A stretch of DNA of 64,000 nt from Planctomycetia bacterium (GTDB lineage Bacteria; Planctomycetota; Planctomycetia; Pirellulales; Thermoguttaceae), in NCBI GenBank assembly GCA_030527105.1, contig JAUNBK010000001.1, positions 1 to 64,000 on the forward strand, written 5' to 3'. The position numbers and the translations under genes are program-made. Under the pieces are notes generated by a model. The model did no database searches and was not told the origin of the DNA. It saw only the letters and a list, made by a program, of their open reading frames with translations. Positions 58,326 to 64,000 of the stretch are shown piece after piece; the first letter of the stretch is position 1, and every line of letters starts with the position of its first letter.

Positions 58326-59864
58326 TCACTCTTCTCCATACTCCTCAATCCGTTTCAGGGCTTCATTGAAAGAAGCGAATATCTTCTCAACACTATTTCC
58401 CTGGTGCTGATAGACGTACTGTCCACTTTTCGATACTGGCTCTGCCAGATAAAAATCAATGACGACCCCTTCCTTCTTCGCGATTTTCTGTAACGCGCTG
58501 ATCATATCGGGATTATGCGACGATATAAAGAAGCGTGTGCCACAGTGTTTGTGGAGTAAAACGATCATGCGCGCATACTCTACAATCCACACTGGATGTA
58601 GATTCATTTCAGGCTCGTCTAGAATTGTCAGTACATCCTCTCGAAAATACTCCTTACGAATCAATTGATAGATGGTTCCCATGAGTTTTTCGCCGTTGCT
58701 GGACTCATCCAGTCGAGATACGACAGGTGAGCCATGACGTTGAAAATGAAGTACACCCTCATTCTCCAAGGTATCACCGACAGTATTTCTCATTTTCAAA
58801 ATCAGGGGCTTATTGCGATCATACCCTTCCGAGTAGACTGATTGTAACGCTACTGAATAGGCGTGATCCCAGTTAGGAACCTTTTCGTAAGGAAGTTCTA
58901 TATACTTGTATAGAACACCTGGATTATTCAAATAAAGTGCATCTCTAATACTAGATGTCGGAATGCACTTATCCTCGTTGTCTATTAAATGCACAGTGTT
59001 GTCTTCGATAATATCAAATTTTCCTTCGACGTCTATACTCAATACGTCTTTAAGATATTCGTATAAATATTGCGTTCTTTTCCTTGAAAGCTCGTCCGTG
59101 TACGTGTGATACCAATGGTCGACACAGTTTTTTAGAGCGGACAACTTCTTATATGCGCTCTTAGGACATCCAACGCCCTCAAATAACTGCTTCCAGGCAA
59201 CTTTCAACTGTTTGCGAAACGCTTTGTTTTTACGTATTTCATCTGACTGCATGTAATCCAACCACTCTTCGAGATATTTTTTTATCTCCCACAAAGTCGT
59301 CATTTCCCGATAATGCCAGCCAATGACATCTTCGTAGTTGTCTCTGCAATATTCCATAAGCTCTACAACTGGGGACAACTTTCTAAGGCATTTAACACAT
59401 AGCAATTGAGCCACCGTATCTGGCATACGGAAAGTATGGTAAAGCAATTGCGATAGAATACTCTTACCGCAACCGTTTTCACCGGTAACAACCGTAATTC
59501 CGTTCAGCGCAATGTTCGCTTCTTTGATGGAATAAAGGTCTTTGACCACTAAATTCATTGAATGGTACATTGGTATCTCCTCTTTCTTTGTACATTCACA
59601 TTCCACTACATAATCTATAAGTTCTTTATCGAATTTATCTGTATTTGTAAATGTTATCTTTTCATCTAACTGTTCTATAAACCCATTAAGTATTAACGGT
59701 GCAAGAGCTACCCTTATAAAATAAGGAGTAAGCATCTCAACTCCCTCAAAGTCTAATTCTACCGATTCGCCTTTCTTTATATAAGGCAATATTTTATTGT
59801 ACAGAGCAACGCCTGTCTCTTCTTTGATACAAATTGTATCTATCTCACTTACTTTGATTTTCAT
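58326..59864 (-). CDS. DUF4325 (STAS-like) domain fused to an AAA/ABC-type ATPase
   Basis: 512 residues. Residues 1-90 match the DUF4325/STAS-like fold (GESVELDFEGVEMLTPYFIR). Residues about 100-510 form an OLD/RecF/SMC-like ATPase: Walker A VTGENGCGKS, signature SSNGEKLMG, Walker B LTILDEPEMNLHP and SSHNPDM at the switch. Between the lobes lies a helical insertion (about 150-290). Such ATPases usually sense or process nucleic acids and are common in anti-phage systems. Its start overlaps the coiled-coil gene at 59861 by four bases, making a two-gene unit. The second DUF4325 gene at 63022 is a relative of its N-terminus. Confidence 0.8.
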   Translation of the reverse strand: MKIKVSEIDTICIKEETGVALYNKILPYIKKGESVELDFEGVEMLTPYFIRVALAPLILNGFIEQLDEKITFTNTDKFDKELIDYVVECECTKKEEIPMYHSMNLVVKDLYSIKEANIALNGITVVTGENGCGKSILSQLLYHTFRMPDTVAQLLCVKCLRKLSPVVELMEYCRDNYEDVIGWHYREMTTLWEIKKYLEEWLDYMQSDEIRKNKAFRKQLKVAWKQLFEGVGCPKSAYKKLSALKNCVDHWYHTYTDELSRKRTQYLYEYLKDVLSIDVEGKFDIIEDNTVHLIDNEDKCIPTSSIRDALYLNNPGVLYKYIELPYEKVPNWDHAYSVALQSVYSEGYDRNKPLILKMRNTVGDTLENEGVLHFQRHGSPVVSRLDESSNGEKLMGTIYQLIRKEYFREDVLTILDEPEMNLHPVWIVEYARMIVLLHKHCGTRFFISSHNPDMISALQKIAKKEGVVIDFYLAEPVSKSGQYVYQHQGNSVEKIFASFNEALKRIEEYGEE

Positions 59865-60385
59865 AGTCCTCTCCTTCTACGATACTTAGCATTACGTCTT
59901 TTCCGCCTGTTCCTGGTTAAGAGTGTTGCTGCCAAGGCTAGCATCTTATCCTGGTCGTGCTTGAGACTAGCTATCGTGTTCTGTGTCTCCTTGCTTGTTT
60001 GTGCTATAAGCTCTTCTATCTTATCCTGGTCGTGCTTGAGACTAGCTATCGTGTTCTGCGGCTCCTTGCCTGTTTGTGCTATAAGCTCTTCTATCTCCTC
60101 TGTTTCTTGATAGATTTGTTCCTTGTATCTGTCCTTAATTTTTGGTAAAGTATTAGACAACCACCACAGTTCCTTTGTAATCTTATTGACTCTAGCCTTT
60201 ACTTCTAAGACCTCGTCCTCTGTATGATAGATGTCAGGCTCGCTAATTATATGTTGATAGCCGAACAACGTATCATACACAAGACTCACCAAGTTTTCAA
60301 GTGTATCTGCCTGTTCCGCACGTTGTGCATATAATTGTATCGTATCCACCTTTTCCATTACATCTTCCACTATTTCCGCTGCCAT
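59861..60385 (-). CDS. Coiled-coil partner protein with a tandem 25-residue repeat
   Basis: 174 residues from ATG 60385 (GAGGAG eight bases upstream; a GTG one codon earlier is also possible). Helical throughout; contains two nearly identical 25-residue units, IEELIAQTGKEPQNTIASLK and IEELIAQTSKETQNTIASLK, each followed by HDQDK. The C-terminus is strongly basic (LLTRNRRKRRNAKYRRRRGL). It is coupled to the DUF4325-ATPase gene by a four-base overlap. It may be its partner or sensor. Confidence 0.7.
   Translation of the reverse strand: MAAEIVEDVMEKVDTIQLYAQRAEQADTLENLVSLVYDTLFGYQHIISEPDIYHTEDEVLEVKARVNKITKELWWLSNTLPKIKDRYKEQIYQETEEIEELIAQTGKEPQNTIASLKHDQDKIEELIAQTSKETQNTIASLKHDQDKMLALAATLLTRNRRKRRNAKYRRRRGL
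59943..60092. repeat. 75-base tandem duplication inside the coiled-coil gene
   Basis: Two copies, 59943-60017 and 60018-60092, differ at only a few bases. They encode the two 25-residue units and keep the frame, so this is a recent in-frame duplication. Confidence 0.9.
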
Positions 60386-60484
60386 CACTGCTACTCCTCT
60401 TCATTTTATTGTTTGTGTAATACCTAAACCCGCTAACTAATTTTGAATTCTACTTATTTCATGGTGCCTCTCCTTCTTCTTGTG

Positions 60485-60530
60485 TTATACGTATTTCGAC
60501 ACTGTTTATAACATATAAACACTGCGTCAA
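60485..60530 (-). promoter_or_regulatory. Promoter and operator region of the two-gene ATPase unit
   Basis: On the minus strand TTGACG (60525-60530) with possible -10 boxes near 60503-60510. TGTTTATA-ACA-TATAAACA (60503-60521) is a perfect 8-base inverted repeat. TTATACGTAT (60485-60494) and ACACTGTTTA are shared with the macrodomain promoter at 53912. Confidence 0.45.
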
Positions 60531-60620
60531 GACATGCCATTCATAAGTAAAAATACAATGATTCCTACATACTATATGCCACGAACGGTCAGGGAAATAA
60601 AGATAGAAGAAAAGTCAAAA

Positions 60621-60741
60621 TGGCGGATAACGAGATTACGTCGTTACAATAATTTCTGTTGCAGAATATCAATAATAGTCTTGAAATTACGACACCTCGT
60701 TATCATCCATGGCGGATAATAAAACGACAGATGGCGGATAA
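60621..60741. repeat. TGGCGGATAA repeats bounding an imperfect inverted repeat
   Basis: TGGCGGATAA occurs at 60621-60630, 60710-60719 and 60732-60741. Between the first two, GGATAACGAG ... CTCGTTATC-atcc forms an imperfect inverted repeat about 95 bases across. This lies in a 385-base gap (60386-60770) with no supported gene. It resembles a MITE-like or iteron element. An open frame of 61 residues here has no ribosome site. Confidence 0.55.
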
Positions 60742-60770
60742 TGACTCGTTAGGAAGAATAAAATAGGGTT

Positions 60771-61301
60771 TTATGGAGTTGTCGCTTTATTACCATTCCA
60801 TAGAAACTCTGGGTTTACTTCTCGCAATAGTTGTGGTAACGTTAGTGTCCGAATATTTAATTTTCGACATATATTAGGAATTTTGATACGCTTTAAGCAA
60901 CGCTCTTCAAAGGTTTCTTCTGTCACAATATCTAAATGATTTGCTAAGGCATACGCAATGAGATAAGAGTCTGCACAATTCTCAAATTCTGTGATAGCTC
61001 TTTGAGTGTATTTTTTCCCTTGAGATGTGTGATTATATACAACTTGTAAGACCGTACGTAGAGGGTCGACTATATTATCAGTAGTCTTAGTGGAGACTTC
61101 CTTGATTTGATTTTTCCATTCTTCAATACCGTCATAGTGTTTAAGTTCCTCCAAGACTTTATCAATTGTTTGAAATTGTTTAATTTTGTGTTCGTGCAAC
61201 ATCCACTCCCAATACCCAGGGAATACTGATTTAGGATGCCAAAGGTTCCATGATTGGATATAGATATTGGTGTCTAGAAGGTAACTTTTCAAGGAACTCA
61301 T
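60771..61301 (-). CDS. PIN-like (DUF4411-type) toxin candidate
   Basis: 176 residues. PIN-fold signs: SYLLDTNIYI with the first Asp (about 9), a central charged helix with IDKVLEELKHYD, and CADSYLIAYALANHLDIVTEE (about 110-130) with the later acidic residues. DUF4411 PIN nucleases form toxin-antitoxin pairs with ImmA/IrrE-like partners, and such a gene lies directly upstream with a four-base overlap. It would cleave RNA when released. Confidence 0.78.
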   Translation of the reverse strand: MSSLKSYLLDTNIYIQSWNLWHPKSVFPGYWEWMLHEHKIKQFQTIDKVLEELKHYDGIEEWKNQIKEVSTKTTDNIVDPLRTVLQVVYNHTSQGKKYTQRAITEFENCADSYLIAYALANHLDIVTEETFEERCLKRIKIPNICRKLNIRTLTLPQLLREVNPEFLWNGNKATTP

Positions 61302-62416
61302 GATATACGCATCCCAGGCATACAGCGATTTGCAAACTCTTCAAATGTTTTTCCGTGCATTCCAACTAGATTACAGGCATCTCTATAAAGCGTCTTACCG
61401 CTCTGCGCAGAGGCGATAACCGACATTACAAAATTCATCGAAAGATTACTTTTTCGAGTATTGTAGTAAGTTGGGTTGCCTTTTTGCTTTTTTTGATTTG
61501 TTTCAAATTTTTTCTGCTGGCTTCTAAAAAAAGCCCAAAATTCGTCAGAAGGTATAAGTCCACAGTCCCACGCACGTCTTGCAATTACAATCGTACTTAC
61601 TTTGAATACATGCGACAGGTGGCCTATATCACTATTGGTATCCCAGGCTTTCCGAAATAGTTCTTCTGGAACGAGAAGTTCTGCGGCTACATGATTCGCA
61701 AAATCTTCTTTAGCAAAATCAAAAACACCCTCTGTCCCACTCCAGAGATGGGCTATTTCATGAGCCAGTGTAAACATTCGGGCATTTCTGGCATCTGCGG
61801 AATTTATGAAAATAAGCGGTGCATAGGTATCCGACATGACGAAACCGCGAAACTCTTCCGGGTTAAATCGTTTTCGTGCCGTTGTATCCAGCCCGCTTTC
61901 CTGAAAGAGCAATACTCCCGCCTCCTCAACAACGTCACGGAGGTGTTCATAAGCCTTCTCCCAGTTGGCAAATGATTGCGTCCAGCCCTCTTTCAAATTC
62001 AAATCCTGTAGGATACGCTTTGTCGCCTCTAGGGGATCGGTAATTAACTTTAGTGAACCAACAAACGGAAGAGGCTCCGCTCCCTCTGAAAGAAGATAAT
62101 TATGCATCCATTCCTGACGAACAGACATAATATGAATTATCTCACGCAAATTCAAACTTGGTTCGGAGAGTTCCCGATCTGTCACTGTACGGCAATCTGG
62201 TATCGGAAGGGGTTCCTCTTCTGGAATCTTGCCAAGAAGTAGACTTGAGAAGGGAACCCGTAACGTTTGTGCAAAATTTTGAAGTTTTATAAAGGTTGTC
62301 TGTGCGGGTTCATTGGAAACCCAGGGGAAACGTGTATAGATTGCGTCCTCCGACAGGTCCGAATAGCGGATCGCCCATTGAAGTACCTCTGGTTTAACAC
62401 TAATATAATGGGTCAT
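61298..62416 (-). CDS. XRE-HTH/ImmA-IrrE metallopeptidase antitoxin
   Basis: 372 residues from ATG 62416, with GGAAA upstream; a TTG at 62428 would extend it. Residues 1-70 form an HTH-like domain (TFIKLQNFAQTLRVPFSSLL). Residues about 170-290 form the zinc peptidase domain, with NARMFTLAHEIAHLW carrying the H-E-x-x-H. It overlaps the PIN gene by four bases, the known order of antitoxin then toxin in this type of module. In a phage genome it may stabilise the prophage or block other phages. Confidence 0.82.
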   Translation of the reverse strand: MTHYISVKPEVLQWAIRYSDLSEDAIYTRFPWVSNEPAQTTFIKLQNFAQTLRVPFSSLLLGKIPEEEPLPIPDCRTVTDRELSEPSLNLREIIHIMSVRQEWMHNYLLSEGAEPLPFVGSLKLITDPLEATKRILQDLNLKEGWTQSFANWEKAYEHLRDVVEEAGVLLFQESGLDTTARKRFNPEEFRGFVMSDTYAPLIFINSADARNARMFTLAHEIAHLWSGTEGVFDFAKEDFANHVAAELLVPEELFRKAWDTNSDIGHLSHVFKVSTIVIARRAWDCGLIPSDEFWAFFRSQQKKFETNQKKQKGNPTYYNTRKSNLSMNFVMSVIASAQSGKTLYRDACNLVGMHGKTFEEFANRCMPGMRIS

Positions 62417-62536
62417 GCGCGTTTCCAAATAGATAAAACAATCTCTATTTTATATAAACTTAGATGGAAAGTCAATAGATTTTCCAAAAAAACTTTTTAT
62501 TTTTATAGAATTCTAGGATGAGATGAAATCTTCTTT

Positions 62537-62659
62537 ATGGACAAGGTGTATGAGGATACCCGTATTGCCCGGCTGTCCGATTATCGTATTCCCGACGGGT
62601 GTAATATTGAGAAAGATTATTTACACGGTAGGTTCGGTGGTATTGATGTGATTGGTTGA
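62537..62659 (+). pseudogene. Short remnant open frame
   Basis: 40 residues (MDKVYEDTRIARLSDYRIPD, then a short tail ending FGGIDVIG). No ribosome site. Looks like the end of a larger protein left after deletion beside other decayed genes. Not identified. Confidence 0.35.
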
Positions 62660-62691
62660 ACGGATTCTTGCATAAATACCTCTATTCCAGC

Positions 62692-62720
62692 TTGACACGT
62701 ATAGAGTGTTAGCTTATAAT
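62692..62720 (+). promoter_or_regulatory. Consensus sigma-70 promoter
   Basis: TTGACA (62692-62697), a 17-base spacer and TATAAT (62715-62720). All twelve box positions match consensus. It drives the ATPase remnant/DUF4325/Panacea unit. Confidence 0.85.
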
Positions 62721-62758
62721 AAAAGGATATTAAGTCATAGCAAGACAGGGAAACAGAA

Positions 62759-63025
62759 GTGAAAGTTACGCAATTACAATTAGTTGATTTTCGGAATGCG
62801 CCTTCCGTTTACTTTGGGGATGATCTTGCCTTACATCCACGAATGAACATTTTTTATGGCATGAATGGTTCTGGCAAAACAACGATTCTGGACGCTTTGG
62901 CAATTTTGCTGTCCTGGCAAAGCAATCGGCGGTTTACGCCATCTGCTTCGGGACGTCTTTTGCCAATTGCAAGCATTAACAATCGCGGGAATTTCTGCAA
63001 GATTCCAAGAGAAATGATGTCATGA
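62759..63025 (+). pseudogene. Truncated AAA/RecF-like ATPase
   Basis: 88 residues from GTG 62759. Residues 1-62 are the start of an AAA_23/OLD-like ATPase: TQLQLVDFRNAPSVYFGDDL and Walker A IFYGMNGSGKTTILDALAIL. The signature, Walker B and switch regions are absent. A short C-terminal tail (KIPREMMS) overlaps the next ATG by four bases, so an internal deletion probably fused the two ends. Unlikely to hydrolyse ATP usefully. Confidence 0.75.
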
Positions 63026-63353
63026 ATATCAAAGTAAAAGATGTAGTAGGTGATTATTGCATTACATGGAGTGATGGCGACGCCTTATATGGTTTGATTC
63101 GGGATAGTCTGAATAGGAACGAGCGTGTAGTATTGGATTTTTTAGGCATTAAATTGTTTGCCTCTCCTTTTTTTAACTTTTCTATAGGAAAATTATTTAA
63201 CGACTTTTCTAAAGAATATATTTTGGAAAACCACAGTTAGATAACTTGAGTGCATTGGGACAATCCATTGTTGATCAGGTTATAGTCAATTCTTCCAGAT
63301 TGAGTAAGACAATAGATTATCAGAAGATTTTTGATGAGATATTAAATTCTTAG
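63022..63353 (+). pseudogene. DUF4325 (STAS-like) gene with a -1 frameshift
   Basis: The first 71 codons (63022-63240) encode VVLDFLGIKLFASPFFNFSI, GKLFNDFS and related DUF4325 features. At about 63234 the frame must shift by -1 to continue as QLDNLSALGQSIVDQVIVNS and end at 63353 with FDEILNS, giving a full-length protein of about 109 residues. The N-terminal half resembles the start of the ATPase at 58326-59864. It may be a mutation, a sequencing error or a programmed shift. Confidence 0.7.
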
Positions 63354-63361
63354 GCATTATT

Positions 63362-63814
63362 ATGGAAAAAGTATACGATATAGCCAGGTGGTTTTTAAGT
63401 CAGGATTCCATGACACATAAAAAGCTACAGAAATTGTGCTATTACGCACAGGCATGGCATTGCGCACTTCATGACGGTACTCCATTGTTTGAAGACGATA
63501 TTCAAGTGTGGGTACATGGTCCTGTTGTCGTGTCGCTTTATTCCAAATATGCAGATTACAGGTGGAATCCCATCCCTAAACAGGAATTTGATGAATCTGT
63601 TTTGGCAGAGAATACTCTTGAACTACTGCATTCTGTATATAACACTTACGGAGACTTACAGGGATGCCAACTGGAAAATCTAACGCAGGCGGAAGACCCA
63701 TGGAAAATGGCTCGCGAAGACTTGAAACCATGGGAAGTGTGCTATAAAGTTATTCCCTGCTCTGACATGCAAGATTACTATGGGAAGAAATACCAACAAG
63801 AACAGGGAAAGTAA
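63362..63814 (+). CDS. Panacea-domain (DUF4065) antitoxin-like protein
   Basis: 150 residues. It contains the family core KKLQKLCYYAQAWHCALHDG (about 20-39), then FEDDIQVWVHGPVVVSLYSKY. The Panacea domain is the shared antitoxin part of many toxin-antitoxin pairs, including SocA-like systems. Here no clear toxin follows inside the window. It follows the decayed ATPase-DUF4325 pair by eight bases and shares their strong promoter. Weak ribosome site. Confidence 0.82.
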   Translation: MEKVYDIARWFLSQDSMTHKKLQKLCYYAQAWHCALHDGTPLFEDDIQVWVHGPVVVSLYSKYADYRWNPIPKQEFDESVLAENTLELLHSVYNTYGDLQGCQLENLTQAEDPWKMAREDLKPWEVCYKVIPCSDMQDYYGKKYQQEQGK

Positions 63815-63837
63815 AGTTCTTATAATGACGAAAAGAA

Positions 63838-63855
63838 TTAGTTGATATTAACTAA
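63838..63855. promoter_or_regulatory. Imperfect copy of the 18-base palindrome
   Basis: TTAGTTGAT-ATTAACTAA, one mismatch from perfect symmetry and close to the palindromes at 23334 and 53400. Located 24 bases after the Panacea stop. Confidence 0.5.
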
Positions 63856-63883
63856 ATTTTTGATAATTTCTATTATTTACCTA

Positions 63884-63912
63884 TTGCTTTTTTGTAACGT
63901 TGGAAGTATAAT
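63884..63912 (+). promoter_or_regulatory. Promoter reading off the right edge
   Basis: TTGCTT (63884-63889), a 17-base spacer and TATAAT (63907-63912). No complete gene starts before the window ends, so its target lies beyond 64000. Confidence 0.6.
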
Positions 63913-64000
63913 GAATATAAGATTGCTATGCGTAAGATGTATTATGATGAAAAACGTTGCATTTTTGTAGTTCTTACTTTATAGAATTGTTCGATACAGT

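Noticed and set aside
60534-60719. 61-residue rightward open frame
   Set aside because: No ribosome site and biased residues; it overlaps the repeat element.
1-64000. CRISPR array or diversity-generating retroelement
   Set aside because: No regular spacer-repeat array and no reverse-transcriptase motif was found.
9258-64000. Terminase, integrase or DPBB (NADFDGD) gene
   Set aside because: I looked for their key motifs in all large proteins and did not see them; they may lie outside the window.
9258-64000. Alternative genetic code, as in some gut megaphages
   Set aside because: Known virion proteins read through with normal stops and no in-frame TAG or TGA needs to be recoded.

Overview
The window joins two kinds of DNA. 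Positions 1 to about 9,020 are GC-rich, ordinary chromosomal DNA: part of a membrane protein, an FHA/GAF/sigma-54 activator, a secreted TIM-barrel hydrolase-like protein, peptide deformylase, an adenosine-deaminase-like protein, a membrane-anchored Ser/Thr kinase and an exported cyclophilin. An FHA-type sigma-54 activator, a eukaryotic-like kinase and heptamer tandem repeats together suggest Planctomycetota or a neighbouring PVC lineage. This is an inference; no rRNA or tRNA is present to settle it.

From about 9,200 to the right edge the DNA is AT-richer. Its genes are tightly packed with strong AGGAG-type ribosome sites, and their products are those of a large contractile-tailed phage (myovirus). 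No integrase, terminase, attachment site or tRNA is visible, so the other prophage end probably lies outside the window. A contig chimera cannot be excluded from sequence alone.

Phage layout: an HTH/virion-domain fusion at the edge (9.26-9.96 kb); a leftward head block with the major capsid candidate, an acidic scaffold-like protein and many small virion candidates (10.0-17.7); two rightward baseplate-like genes (17.75-18.76); a leftward block with an RNA polymerase beta'-like protein and the portal (18.9-23.8); a rightward tail block with spike, assembly proteins, tape-measure candidate, hub and a sigma-factor-like protein (23.9-35.3); a leftward block with tube, sheath, fibre, baseplate J-like and three more baseplate or fibre proteins (35.4-49.9); and a rightward block with a 733-residue putative virion protein (50.0-53.4).

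From 53.4 kb onward is an accessory region of short, alternately oriented units. It holds a DarG-like macrodomain protein, exported small proteins, an HEXXH metalloprotease-like protein, a two-gene unit of coiled-coil protein plus DUF4325-AAA ATPase, a PIN/ImmA toxin-antitoxin pair, and a decayed ATPase-DUF4325 pair followed by a Panacea antitoxin gene. Several hairpin operators and palindromes mark the unit boundaries.

The most striking feature is a 142-residue mini-intein at residues 339-480 of the beta'-like protein, inside the trigger loop next to the residue aligned with the catalytic histidine. The protein lies next to the portal gene, and a sigma-70-like gene is fused into the tail operon. 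This suggests that the phage carries its own split, possibly virion-associated, multisubunit-type transcription machinery whose activity depends on protein splicing.
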